Shown here in pieces: positions 27,549 through 37,434 of a stretch of DNA of 64,000 nucleotides. Position 1 is the first letter of the stretch, and each line of letters opens with the position of its first letter. The translations under genes were made by a program, and so were the position numbers. The notes under the pieces were generated by a model. It saw only the letters and a program-made list of their open reading frames with translations, made no database searches and was not told where the DNA came from. Origin of the DNA: Ga0077560 sp046330395 (GTDB lineage: Bacteria; Actinomycetota; Thermoleophilia; Miltoncostaeales; Miltoncostaeaceae); the NCBI GenBank assembly GCA_046330395.1, contig JAXLSS010000008.1, positions 1-64,000 of the forward strand, written 5' to 3'.

Positions 27549-28687
27549 CCGAGGCGCAGATGGAGTGGCCGCCGGTGGCGCGGCTGATGGCACGCCTGTG
27601 CGAGGTGCCGTCACCGTCCCGCCGGGAGGCCGAGGTGGCCGCCATGGTGCGCGCGGAGCTGGCGGCGCTGGGCATGCACGTGACCGAGGATGACCGCGCC
27701 AGGCAGATCGATGCGGGCTGCGGCAACATCACCGCCCGGCTGGAGCCCACCACGGCGGGCACCCCGGTGATGTTCTGCGCGCACCTGGACACCGTCCCCG
27801 TGGACGGGCCCATCGAGGTGATCCTCACCGAGGACGGGATGCTCACCAACCGCCTCCCCACCATCCTGGGCGGCGATAACAAGGCCGCTGTCGCTGCCAT
27901 GCTCACCGCGGTGCGCCAGGTCGTGGAGCTGAGCACGCCGCATGCGGGCATCGAGCTGGTGTTCACCCCCTGCGAGGAACTGAGCCTGCTCGGGTCACGC
28001 GGATACGACCCGTCCGTGCTGCACGCTGAGGTGGGCTTCGTCTACGACCACACCGGCCCGGTGGGTGGCGTGATCGTGCGGGCCCCTTGGCACAGCCGCA
28101 TCACCGCGCGGTTCGTGGGCCGGGCCGCGCATGCCGGCATCGCGCCGCAGGAGGGCAGGTCGGCCATCGCCGCCGCCGCGGCGGCCATCGGCCGCATGCC
28201 GTTGGGACAGGTGAACGCCGAGACCACGGCCAACATCGGCCTTATCCAGGGGGGCGCGGCCATCAACGTGGTGCCCCAGGAGTGCGTGATCACCGGGGAG
28301 GCCCGCAGCCGCGACCACGACGCGCTGGCCCGGCAGATCAGCGACATGCTCGACGCCGTCACCTGGGCGGGCACCGAGTTTGAATGCGACACCGAGGTGC
28401 GCGTGGAGCCCCAGTACCAGGGCTACCGGCTCACCGCCACGCATCCGGCGGTGACCATGGCCTGCCGGGCCCTGGGGCGCATCGGCGCGACTCCGGTGCC
28501 CACGGACTCCGGCGGCGGATCGGATGCCAACTCGCTCCTCAGCGCCGGCTTCCCGTGCGTGAACCTGTGCAACGACATGCGCGAGATCCACACAGCCCAA
28601 GAATGCATCCCCATGGACGCCTTGGAGTGGATGGTGGACCTCACGCTCGCCATCATCGGCGAGGCGCGAACGCCGTCGATGCGGTAG
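27545..28687 (+). CDS. M20-family metallopeptidase (PepT-like)
   Basis: 380 residues. The metal-binding motifs are in order: FCAHLDTVP near 75 (His and catalytic Asp), GGDNKAAVAA near 115 (bridging Asp), PCEELSLLG near 143 (catalytic and metal Glu) and YDHTG. The lid domain spans about 185-290 with RAAHAGIAPQEG. The C-terminal metal site may be DSGGGSDAN or the following REIHTAQE, which supplies a His. Such enzymes release N-terminal residues from small peptides. It overlaps pyrG by four bases and is probably co-transcribed. The substrate is not certain; acetyl-ornithine-type deacylases share the fold, but GGDNKAA favours PepT. Confidence 0.85.
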   Translation: MTEAQMEWPPVARLMARLCEVPSPSRREAEVAAMVRAELAALGMHVTEDDRARQIDAGCGNITARLEPTTAGTPVMFCAHLDTVPVDGPIEVILTEDGMLTNRLPTILGGDNKAAVAAMLTAVRQVVELSTPHAGIELVFTPCEELSLLGSRGYDPSVLHAEVGFVYDHTGPVGGVIVRAPWHSRITARFVGRAAHAGIAPQEGRSAIAAAAAAIGRMPLGQVNAETTANIGLIQGGAAINVVPQECVITGEARSRDHDALARQISDMLDAVTWAGTEFECDTEVRVEPQYQGYRLTATHPAVTMACRALGRIGATPVPTDSGGGSDANSLLSAGFPCVNLCNDMREIHTAQECIPMDALEWMVDLTLAIIGEARTPSMR

Positions 28688-28690
28688 CGG

Positions 28691-29593
28691 CTACCCCGCG
28701 CTGGGGTACGGCGACTGCACGTTGGGCCGACGCCCGTTCCCGTTGCCGTTGCCGTTGCGCATCGCCTGCGGGGTGCGCGCGGCCGGATGCGGGGCCGCGT
28801 CGGCAGCGATGGGTACGCGCACCACGTCGATCTCCTCCCCGCGGTCGCTGAGCACCGACAGCACCACGCCGTCCCGTCGGGCGTGCAACAACCCGATGTG
28901 CGTCTCGCTGGCCGAGGCGACCACGTCGGGGGTCATCACCTGGTAGCTGGACGCGCCGCCTCCGCCGAGGGTGACCTGGTGGATCACCGCTTCTTCGCCC
29001 GCAGGCACCAAGCGATGGGCGTAAAGATGCTCGTGCCCGCACAGGTACAGGCGCACACCCAGGCGGGCCAGCAGCGCGGCCAGCCGGTCGCGGCGCTCGG
29101 GATCGATGTCCTGCGACCGCCCGATGTGCACGCTCACCGGCGCCAACGGTGCGTGGGCAAGGGCAACCACCGGCACCGTGTGCTCGACCGGCAGGGCTTC
29201 CAGCCAGTCGAGGTGCTCATCCGACACGCCCTGCGCCTCGGGCCCGGTGTCGAGGCCGATGAACCGCACGGCCCCGGCGTCGGCGTAGAAGCAGTGGAGG
29301 TCGCCCTCACGGCGGACGCCGCGGGGCCATGCACCGTCCACGATCTTGCTCCAGCCGGCCAGGCCGTTGGAGCGATCGTGATCATGGTTGCCGGGCACGG
29401 CGATCACCGCGTCCCTCAGGGGCGCGCCGACGCTGCGCCGCCAGGACCGCGCCGACATCCCGGACACGCCGAAGCGCCGTGGGTGATGGTCCCCAAGGAA
29501 CAGCAGCGCCTGGGGATCGCGATGCACGATCATGCGTGTGAGGCGCGCGGTGGTGACCGGGCTGGTGTCGCTGAGAACCGCAAATGAGTGCAT
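28691..29593 (-). CDS. Calcineurin-like metallophosphoesterase, first motif altered
   Basis: 300 residues. Present are GD in FLGDHHP, the catalytic GNHD in VPGNHDHDRS, a later His in LAHAPLAP, and the GHxH end motif in LCGHEHLY. The first motif, normally DxH, reads LSDTSPV, so the His ligand is missing. The phosphodiesterase call rests on the other motifs. The C-terminal 40 residues are Asn/Gly-repeat and Arg/Pro-rich. ATG 29593 is favoured because a leaderless -10 lies eight bases upstream; the frame continues further upstream without family similarity. It is convergent with the peptidase and divergent from the NUDIX gene. Confidence 0.75.
   Translation of the reverse strand: MHSFAVLSDTSPVTTARLTRMIVHRDPQALLFLGDHHPRRFGVSGMSARSWRRSVGAPLRDAVIAVPGNHDHDRSNGLAGWSKIVDGAWPRGVRREGDLHCFYADAGAVRFIGLDTGPEAQGVSDEHLDWLEALPVEHTVPVVALAHAPLAPVSVHIGRSQDIDPERRDRLAALLARLGVRLYLCGHEHLYAHRLVPAGEEAVIHQVTLGGGGASSYQVMTPDVVASASETHIGLLHARRDGVVLSVLSDRGEEIDVVRVPIAADAAPHPAARTPQAMRNGNGNGNGRRPNVQSPYPSAG
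28692..28708. terminator. Small hairpin between convergent genes
   Basis: TACCCC-GCGCT-GGGGTA forms a 6-bp stem exactly where the peptidase and metallophosphoesterase genes meet tail to tail. There is no T-run. Confidence 0.35.
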
Positions 29594-29601
29594 GCTGAGC
29601 C

Positions 29602-29607
29602 ACCATA
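29602..29607 (-). promoter_or_regulatory. Leaderless-type -10 for the metallophosphoesterase
   Basis: On the minus strand TATGGT is followed by eight bases and ATG 29593. There is no ribosome-binding site. Confidence 0.5.
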
Positions 29608-29718
29608 TCTGTGCGCCACTGGGGCGCCGTGCGGGGGAGAGAAACGGATAGCACACCCATGCCAAATGCTGAACATATGAACCCGAAAGGCGCCGAAACC
29701 CAACAACCGGAGGGCCTC

Positions 29719-30242
29719 ATGGATCCACCGGTTGAGAGCAGGACGGTGTTCGACGGCAGCATCGTGAGGCTGCGCATCAACGACTACGTCAGGCCGAGTG
29801 GCCTGCGCGTTCGCCGTGAGGTTCTGCTGCACCACGGCGCGGTGGTGATGGTGCCGGTGGAAGGTGATCACGTGCTGATGGTGCGCCAGCCCCGTGAGGC
29901 CGTGCAGGAACACCTGCTGGAGCTGCCGGCCGGCAAGCTGGACTTCGCGAAGGCGAGGACCCGCTGGAGGCCGCCCGGCGCGAGTTGGCGGAGGAGGTGG
30001 GACGCGAGGCCGGTCGCTGGACGTACCTGGGTGGCTTCTACACGGCCCCGGCGTTGATCACGGAATTCATCCACCTGTATATCGCCGAGGACCTCCGGCC
30101 GACCGACGTCAAACCGCTGCCGGAGGAGGAGATCGAGGTCGTGTCCGTGCCCCTCGCGGAGATCCCCGCGACCATCGAGCGCGTGCGTGACGCGAAGACG
30201 CTGATCGGTTTGCTCAGGGTGGCGCGACTTCGGGGGCTGTGA
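29719..30242 (+). CDS. NUDIX hydrolase (ADP-ribose pyrophosphatase type), one frameshift
   Basis: About 174 residues when repaired. The N-terminal half has SRTVFDGSIVRLR and LLELPAGKLDFAKG. The NUDIX box then resumes one frame away as EDPLEAARRELAEEVG. The C-terminal half has YTAPALITEFIHLY. A missing base in GCGAAGGCGAGG near 29952 explains the break. GGAGG five bases before ATG 29719 decides the start. The family hydrolyses ADP-ribose or related nucleoside diphosphates. A NUDIX gene after pyrG is also the mycobacterial order, so this supports conserved synteny with two extra genes inserted between. Confidence 0.8.
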
Positions 30243-30358
30243 ACCGCGTTCTTGGCCAGCAGAGCTGCACGTTGGCCCACCCGCCCGTCCATGTGGCCTA
30301 GACGGCTGGGTGAGACTTCCCATGAAATCGCAAAGAAGGTCAGGCGTCTGTCGAATTC

Positions 30359-31927
30359 GTGATGCACACTAGGGGTACGGCGGCCCAGCCCCCAAGGCTG
30401 CCATGGAACAGGCGACACCCGGAGCAGCGCGTTGGGTTGAAACGGACACACTTGCGCGACTCCCGGCGACTCCTGCTGGCGACCCCACTCACCCAGGCCG
30501 ATTTCGAGAAACCCACACGACCGCGCCGGCGGCCCCGCCTGATCGCGGTGTGGGACGTGATGGTCGCGGCCATGGCGTTCGCGGTGGTGATGGCGGGCCA
30601 TCAGGTGGACATCCTTCGCACCACGGACTTCGGTGCCCACCTCATTGCGGCCGCCGCCTTTCTGGTGCTGGGCCCCCTCTCCATCTACGCGCTGCGCGGG
30701 TACGAGACCGCGACCCGCCCGCTGGGGAACGCCCCGTTGGACTGGATGCGCCTGATGTTCGCGGCCGCCACCACCATGTGGGTCACCACGATCGCCTTCG
30801 GGTGGTACGGGCTGCAGTTGCACCCGCCGAGCCTCACGGCCGCGTGGGTGCTGCTGGGCAGCGGTCAAGCCTCATGGGCGGTGCACGCCGGGCACGCGGC
30901 TGGAACACCACCTCAGAACGCGCCTGTGGCGGGCACCGGGCGCTCGGCCCAGCACGTGGTGGACGTCATCGCGCGCTACCTGGAACACGGCCTGCGCGTG
31001 GTGGGTCTGGTCGGCGACCGGCATGGGGCGACGAGGATCGAGGGCCTGCCGCCGGTGGTGGGTGCGGTGAGCGAACGCCTACCTGATGACCAACGGCAAC
31101 GTGAAGCGCGTGATCGTTGCCGACGCCGGGGAGTCGGACCAGCAACTGCTGGACGTGTTGCGCCTGTGCACTCCTGCGGTGGGCGTGCGCGCGTGCAGGT
31201 GGTGCCGCGCCTGGCGGAGCTGGTGGACCACGACTCGGTGATCGACGCCCTGGGCGGCCTGGCGCTCGTGGAGATCTCGCCGATGCGGCCGGCGATGATG
31301 CGCAGCGTGGCCAAGCGCGCCGTGGACATCGCCGCGTCGGGGCTCGGCCTGATCGTGCTGTCCCCGGTGCTGGGCGGTCTGGCCCTGGCGATCCGTTTGA
31401 ACTCCCACGGCCCGGCGATCTTCCGTCAGGTGCGCATCGGTCGCTACGGACGCGAGTTCCGCATCCTCAAGTTCCGCACGATGTATTGCGACGCGGACAG
31501 CCATGGGCTGGCGGCCCAGATCGCCGAGGCCGACCGCACCGGCGTCGCGGTGGACATCGCCTCGGCATCGGCCCTGATGAAGGAGGAGGACGACCCGCGC
31601 ATCACCGGAGTCGGCCGGTTCCTGCGCAAGACCAGCCTGGACGAGCTGCCGCAGCTGTGGAACGTGCTGAAGGGTGACATGAGTATCGTGGGGCCCCGTC
31701 CGCTGCGACCCTACGAGGTTGCAACGCTGAACGAGTGGCAGCAGCATCGCCACAGCGTCCGGCCGGGCATCACCGGCAGCTGGCAGGTGCTGGGCCGCAG
31801 CGACATCACCTGGGAGGAGCGCATGCACATGGACTACACGTACGCGCGCAACCACTCCCTGCGGCACGACCTGCGCATCCTGGCCCGCACCACGGCCGTG
31901 GTCTTCGGCGGGAAGGGCGCGCGATGA
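30359..31927 (+). CDS. Polyprenyl-phosphate sugar phosphotransferase (WbaP/WcaJ type), with compensating frameshifts
   Basis: 522 residues as read. Several N-terminal helices (60-180) are followed by a CoA-binding-like domain (about 195-300) and the catalytic domain from KRAVDIAASGLGL to the end. Diagnostic motifs are KFRTMY, KTSLDELPQLWNVLKGDM, SIVGPRPLRPYE and RPGITGSWQV. The enzyme moves a sugar-1-phosphate to undecaprenyl phosphate, the first membrane step of polymer assembly. Between about 31077 and 31185 the protein-like reading (VKRVIVADAGESDQQLLDVL) lies in a different frame from the rest, and a similar switch occurs near 30900. The N-terminal start is uncertain. The stop overlaps the next gene (ATGA). 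Confidence 0.8.
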   Translation: MMHTRGTAAQPPRLPWNRRHPEQRVGLKRTHLRDSRRLLLATPLTQADFEKPTRPRRRPRLIAVWDVMVAAMAFAVVMAGHQVDILRTTDFGAHLIAAAAFLVLGPLSIYALRGYETATRPLGNAPLDWMRLMFAAATTMWVTTIAFGWYGLQLHPPSLTAAWVLLGSGQASWAVHAGHAAGTPPQNAPVAGTGRSAQHVVDVIARYLEHGLRVVGLVGDRHGATRIEGLPPVVGAVSERLPDDQRQREARDRCRRRGVGPATAGRVAPVHSCGGRARVQVVPRLAELVDHDSVIDALGGLALVEISPMRPAMMRSVAKRAVDIAASGLGLIVLSPVLGGLALAIRLNSHGPAIFRQVRIGRYGREFRILKFRTMYCDADSHGLAAQIAEADRTGVAVDIASASALMKEEDDPRITGVGRFLRKTSLDELPQLWNVLKGDMSIVGPRPLRPYEVATLNEWQQHRHSVRPGITGSWQVLGRSDITWEERMHMDYTYARNHSLRHDLRILARTTAVVFGGKGAR

Positions 31928-32551
31928 GGGCTCGACGGCGCCTGGCCGCGGCGGGTGCGGTGCTTGGTGCTCGGCTCCGCCGGGTTCGGCATGAGCCAGG
32001 CCGCGGCGGCGCCCTGCGTGATCACCGACGGGCCCAAGTACTCCACGCCCGGTGACGCGGCTTCGGCGCAGTACGTGGACATGGGCACCCAGTGCGTCGA
32101 CCCCGGTATCGCCGGCACCCAGGTCACCGTCACCCCCACCAAGAAGCCCGCCAGCAAGACGCCCACGCGTCACACCTCGACGGGCTCGACCCCGGTGGCC
32201 AAGCCGCCTGCGAGTTCGGCCGGTGTCACCCGGCCAACCGTCACCTCCGCACCCCCGGCGGCAACCACGTCCTCCACACCGTCGCGCACCGTCACGACGC
32301 ATCCCGGGTCGAGGCGGAACACCCCCGCGACACCCAGAAAGCACGCCACGGCGCCGCTGACCGCGGCTCCCGACGCCGCCCCACTGGTGGCGGCGGCGCT
32401 GTCCGCGTCGTCCGACGAGCGGGGCCTGCGCGTGGGCACGGTCACCAAGGCGGCCGAGACCCCCGCCGGCATCGCGGTGATCATCGCCATGCTTGCCGCG
32501 GCGAGCCTGAGCCTCCGCAGGTTCATCCGCAACCGCCTGTCGCGGGACTGA
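31924..32551 (+). CDS. Secreted or anchored Thr/Pro/Ala-rich protein, one frameshift near the start
   Basis: About 208 residues when repaired. ATG 31924 overlaps the sugar phosphotransferase stop. The first frame gives MRARRRLAAAGAVL. Removing one T near 31963 continues it as VLGSAGFGMSQAAAAP, a complete signal peptide. A short Cys-containing domain follows (two Cys), then a low-complexity Thr/Pro/Ser stalk (about 60-150) and a C-terminal hydrophobic helix (GIAVIIAMLAAASL) with an Arg-rich end. This resembles a wall-spanning or membrane-anchored surface protein. No family is recognised. It is in the same operon as the flanking polysaccharide genes. Confidence 0.6.
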
Positions 32552-34534
32552 CCGCCACCACCACACCGGCCCCACCCTCCTCGACGGGTTGGCGCAGCGT
32601 CGTCGGCGATTCCCGCGTGCCCGAGGTCCTGCGCTGGGCCGCCCTGGCCGTCCCACTGGTGGCGGCGCTGGAGATGGCCTTCGACAACGGGGGATATTTC
32701 GCCAGCACCTGGGGCGCCTGGGGGGCCGTGCTGGCGGGCGTGCTGATGCTGCTGGCCGCGCTGGTGGGCACCGGAGTGGGCGGCACCCCGGGCCGGCTCG
32801 CGGCCGCCGGTCTGCTGGGGCTGGCCGTGTGGCAGGCGGCGTCGGCCTGGTGGGCCGAGGACGGCGGCGTGAGCCAGCAGGTGATGGGGCTCACACTGGT
32901 GTACGCGACGGCCATCGGCATCGTGATGTTCGCCCTCCAGGACCCGCGATCGCTGCGATGGCTGTCGGCAGGCGTGCTGCTGGTGGCGGTGATCCCTGTC
33001 GCCGCGGCCGTGGGCGGGCGGCTGCTGCCGGGGACGGTGGGGCACGACACCTTCGCCCGGCTCACCTGGCCCATCACGTACTGGAACGGCCTGGGGGCGC
33101 TGGCGGCCTTCACGCTGGTGCTGGCGATCGGGCTGGGCAGCGGGCGCTCCCTGCCGGTGCCGGTCCGCGCGGCGGTGCTGGCCACCATGCCGCTGAGCGG
33201 CCTGGCCCTGTACCTCACGCTCTCCCGCGGGGCGATCCTGGTGGGGCTCATCGCCATCGTGGCCATGGTGGCCCTGGCGCCCCAGCGGCTGAACACCGTG
33301 GCGGTGGCCGCGCTGGGGCCTGCTGGCCACCGCGGTGGTCGCGGCGCTGGCCGAGCACCAGGGTGGCCTGGTGTCCCTGGGGCCGCCGCTGCCCGAGCAC
33401 TCCTCGCAGGGGCACACCGTGGCGGTGTTCCTGGTGCTGATGATGGCGGTGTGCGCCGCGGCCGGCGTCATCGGCATCGAGGGCCTGCGGCTGATGCGGG
33501 CCCCCACGCGCCGGATCGCCGGCATCGCCGTGGCCGTCGTCGTGGCGCTGGCACTGGTTGCCGGGTGGGCCACCAAGGGCCACGCGCAGAACCCGTTCAC
33601 CTGGGCCCACCACCAGATCAGCGCCTTCCAGAGCTACGGGTCACCCGACCGCAACAACGGCTCCGTGGAGAGCCGCCTGGCGGTGGCCGCCGGCAGCGGG
33701 CGCTGGCAGAACTGGACCGTGGCCTGGCACCAGTGGAGACGGCGCCGGTGGTGGGCACCGGCGCCGGCGACTACCGGGTGGTGTGGAACCAGCACCGTCC
33801 CGTCGACCTCACGGTGGTCAACGCGCACTCGCTGTACCTGGAGACCCTCGGCGAGAGCGGCCTGCTGGGCCTGGCCCTGCTGGTGCTGCCGATGGCCGTG
33901 GCCGTGGCGGTGACTCCTCGGGCGGTGCGACGGCTGCGCGGCGGCCCAGAGGCCCGCGACATCGTGGTGGCTCTGGTGGCCGCGGGGTTCATGGCGGTGC
34001 ATGCGGCCGGCGACTGGGACTGGCAGCTTCCCGGCGTGATGCTGCCGGCCATCGTGCTGGGCGCCGCGGGGCTGCGCGCGAGCCTGGCCGTGGAGGCGCC
34101 GCAGGGTGACGGGGATGGGGCCTCCGCGGCACCGCGCGATCGGCGCGGCCGTGGTGGGGGCGCTGCTGATGTCCACCATGGCGGGCGCCTCCACCGACGT
34201 GCGGCGAGGCCGGGAGCAGGCCCGGGCGCGGGGCACCTGGCGGCGGCCCTCGGCCTCGGCCCGAGTGCCCTCGACCTGCAGTCCAACCTCACGGACGCCC
34301 GGCTGCTGGAGGCCAATGTGCTGGCCGACATGGGCCGGGCGACGCGTCCGACCTGGCGTTCGCCGCGGCGGTGCGGGCCACGCCGCACAACTGGCAGGTG
34401 CTGACCGACTGGGCGGCTGCCTCTACCGCCCGCCGCCAGATCGCCGCGGCGCGGCCCTGCTGGTGCGCGCTCGGGAGCTCAACCCGCGCGAGCAACGCAT
34501 CCAGCTGCTGCTGGGCTGCGTCCGCCGGGCGTAG
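32548..34534 (+). pseudogene. O-antigen ligase-like membrane protein with repeat-rich tail, frame-broken
   Basis: About ten membrane helices from LRWAALAVPLVAALE onward, including LYLTLSRGAILVGL, and the ligase signature VVGTGAGDYRVVW followed by VNAHSLYLETLGESGLLGL. This is a Wzy_C/O-antigen ligase pattern. After the last helices the C-terminus (LLEANVLADMG, VRATPHNWQVLTDWA, LLVRARELNPREQR) looks like TPR-type helices. The frame changes near 33320, 33750, 34100, 34230, 34350 and 34440. The start may be CTG 32548, overlapping the previous stop, or GTG 32617. It would polymerise or ligate the glycan started by the upstream phosphotransferase. Confidence 0.65.
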
Positions 34535-34566
34535 CGGCATCGAACATACGCGTCCGGTGCCGGCGC

Positions 34567-34572
34567 TACCGT
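34567..34572 (+). promoter_or_regulatory. Leaderless-type -10 for the helicase
   Basis: TACCGT is followed by eight bases and ATG 34581. Confidence 0.5.
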
Positions 34573-34580
34573 CAGCGCCG

Positions 34581-36646
34581 ATGGGATACCCCCGCTCACA
34601 GACCGCACCGCCCATGTCACCGGTGGTGGAGGCGCTCAAGGCCGACCGTGAGGCCTACGCCCCCCGCGATCCGCTGGCCGCGCATCCGCGCGAGCGCAAG
34701 GTGTACCGCCTGCGGCCCACACAGCCGGCGGTGGAGGTGTCCCAGCGCATCGCGGGCATGCTCGACCCCCAGCAGCTGGCCGCGGTGCGACCTGGGGGAC
34801 CGCACGCTGGTGCTGGCGGCCGCCGGGTCGGGCAAGACGCGGTGATCGTGTCCGCCTTGGCGCACCTGGTGGAGCGCGGGGTGCCACCGCGGAGATCATG
34901 CTGGTCACCTTCACCCGGCGGGCGGCGCGGGAGATGACCCACCGGGCACAGCGCCTGGCGGGGGTGCCGCTGGAGGAGCTCACCGCGGGCACGTTCCACT
35001 CCGTCTGCCAGCGCATCCTGCGGCGGGAGGGCGCGCACCTGGGCCTGCCGGCGCGGTTCACGGTGCTGGACGGCGAGGACCAGGCCGAGCTGCTGCTCAT
35101 GGCCCGCGACGTGGTGCTGGAGGGCCTGGAGAAACGGCCGTCGCTGCCGCGGCCGGAGTGGCTGGCGGGCGCCATCTCACTGGCCGCCGAGACCGAACGG
35201 CCGCTGGCGGCGGTGATCACCGAGATGAACCCCCGATTGGCCGACCGGCTGGGCATCCTGGGGGCCATCGCCGAAGAGTACGAGCGGCGCAAACGGGCCG
35301 CGGCGGCCCTGGACTACGCGGACCTGCTGGTGTGGACGGTGCGACTGCTGAAGGAGCATCCGGATGTGCGCGACCGGCTGGCCGCGCGGCACCGCTGGAT
35401 CCTAGTGGACGAGCTGCACGACACCAACGCCCCGCAGGCGGCCTTCGTGGAGCTGCTGGCGCAGGCCGGGTCGAGGGTGATGGCGGTGGCCGACCCCGAC
35501 CAGAGCATCTACGCCTGGCGCGGTGCCGACCCCGAGGTGGTGCAGCGCTTCGCGGCGGTGGAGGGCACGCGCGTGGCGCCCCTGGGGCACAACTACCGGT
35601 CGGTGGCCGAGATCGTGGACCTGGCCCAGCACACGCTGCCCGGTGGCAACCGGTGGGGCAAGCGTCTGGTCGCCGAGCGGCCGGCATCCGGGGCGGCACC
35701 GGTGGTGGCCCACTGCATGAGCATCACCGAGGAGGCGGCGTTCGTGACCCAGCGCATCGCCGATCTGATCACCGAGGGCCGCGACCCCGGGGACATCGGG
35801 GTGCTGTACCGCGCCCACCACCACAGCGTGGAGCTGCAGCTGGCGCTCACCGAGGCGGGGGTGGAGTTCGAGCTGCACTCCGGCTCCCGGTTCGTGGAGA
35901 GCGCCCACGTGAAGGACGCGCTGGCCTTCTGCCGCGTGCGGCACAACCATCTGGACGCCCTGGCCTGGCACCGGGCGCTGCGCCTGTTCGACCGCGTGGG
36001 CCAGCGGGCGGCGGCCCGCGGCACGGATGCCGCGGTGGCGGCCGGCGACCTGGCGCAGGCGGTGGCCGCGCTGGCCGCGCTGGGCGGGCCGCTGGTGCGG
36101 GCGGCGGAGGTGATGGGGCAGGTGGCGGCCATGGACCGCCCCGAGGACATCGTGCTGCACGTGGCCCGCGGGGAGTGGTTCCGCGACCAGCTGCGGGCGC
36201 GGTTCCCCAACTGGCGCGACCGGGAGGGCGACCTGGCCCGCCTGGCCGAGATCGCGGCCCGCGCCCAGAACCTGGAGCGGCTGCTGGCCGACCTGGCCCT
36301 CACCGAGCGCATCGAGGCCGACGAAGACGTCAGCGGCCCCGCCAAACGCGTGGCGCTGAGCACAGTGCACCAGGCCAAGGGCCTGGAGTGGCCGGTGGTG
36401 TTCGTCCTGCAGCTGGAGGCCGGGTCGTTCCCGTCGTCGTGGGCCCTGTCGGAGGGCCGGCTGGACGAGGAGGAGCGGCTGTTCCACGTGGCCATCACCC
36501 GCGCCCGCGACGAGCTGTACCTGTGCCGGCCCATCGAGGCCAAACGCCCGTGGGACACTGGCGCCAACGCCCTGGTGATCAACTCCGGTCTGGGATTTCT
36601 CGATCGTGACCTGGGCCATCTCGTGGAGGAATGGTCGGTGCGGTGA
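34581..36646 (+). CDS. UvrD/PcrA-type superfamily I DNA helicase, 5' frame breaks
   Basis: About 688 residues when repaired. Q-motif region LDPQQLAAV, then Walker A as TLVLAAAGSGKT in a second frame, then VSALAHLVERGVPP, then MLVTFTRRAAREM in the main frame; breaks lie near 34790, 34842 and 34888. From 34898 the frame is clean: AGTFHSVCQRILR, motif II ILVDELHDTN (usually DEFQDT), motif III VADPDQSIYAWRGA, LGHNYRS, and motifs V/VI LSTVHQAKGLEW and LFHVAITRARDELYL. It unwinds DNA with ATP in repair or replication restart. No C-terminal nuclease domain is present. The stop overlaps the DUF3891 start (GTGA). Confidence 0.85.
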
Positions 36647-37434
36647 TCGTTGCGCGAACCCCGGAGGGCCTGCGGCTGGTGCGCCAGGCCGACCACGCCG
36701 CCCAATGCGCGGGCCTGGCCTTTTCGTGGGGCAACCCCGAGTTTCAGCGGGTCCCCCACTGGGGCGCTCTGGTGGACGCGGCGCGACTGCACGACAACGG
36801 CTGGCGGCCGGTGGACGAGCTCCCACCGGTGGGAGCCGATGGCGCTCCGGTGGACTTCCCCGACCTGGACCGGGCCGTTCACGGGCCGATGTACGCCCGC
36901 GGCATCGCCGACGCCGCGGCCCAGGACCCGCGTGTGGGACTGCTGGTGAGTCGCCACGGCCAAGGCCTGTACGAGAAGCGCCTGGGCCTGGACGGGCCCA
37001 TCCCTGCCCGCGACGGGCGGCCCGCGGTGGAGCGCCGGTTCCTGGAGGGGCAGGAGGCGCTGCAGCGCGACTTGCGCGAACAGCTGGACGATGCCGACCT
37101 TGACGGGTGGTTGTGGGCCGCATACCGGCTGCTGCAGGCCTGGGACGTCCTGTCGCTGTACGCGTGCTGGGGGCCGCTGGACCGGGGCGAGACCTGGAGC
37201 CTGCCGCGGGTGCCCACCCACGTCGGCGACGAGGCTGGCGTGGACATCCGGCTCAGCCCCGATGGAGCGGACCGGTGCGCGATGACGCCGTGGCCGTTCC
37301 GGGCCGTCTGGGTGATCGTGCCCATGCGGTGCCGCGTGGTGCCCGATCGTGCGTACAGGGATTCCGCCGATCTGCAGCGGGCCCTGGACGCCACACGTTC
37401 CACCGAGCTTCTGGTGACCCTGGTGCCCGGTTAG
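36643..37434 (+). CDS. DUF3891 family protein
   Basis: 263 residues from GTG 36643, which overlaps the helicase stop. The pattern fits DUF3891: QADHAAQCAGLAFSWG near 15, ALVDAARLHDNGW near 46 (an HD-like pair), HGPMYARGIADAA near 86, SRHGQGLYEKR near 108 and a Trp-rich AYRLLQAWDVLSLYACWG near 170. The His/Asp pairs suggest a metal site, but the function is unknown. It is co-transcribed with the helicase. Its last bases overlap the tail of the convergent DUF429 gene by four. Confidence 0.75.
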   Translation: MIVARTPEGLRLVRQADHAAQCAGLAFSWGNPEFQRVPHWGALVDAARLHDNGWRPVDELPPVGADGAPVDFPDLDRAVHGPMYARGIADAAAQDPRVGLLVSRHGQGLYEKRLGLDGPIPARDGRPAVERRFLEGQEALQRDLREQLDDADLDGWLWAAYRLLQAWDVLSLYACWGPLDRGETWSLPRVPTHVGDEAGVDIRLSPDGADRCAMTPWPFRAVWVIVPMRCRVVPDRAYRDSADLQRALDATRSTELLVTLVPG

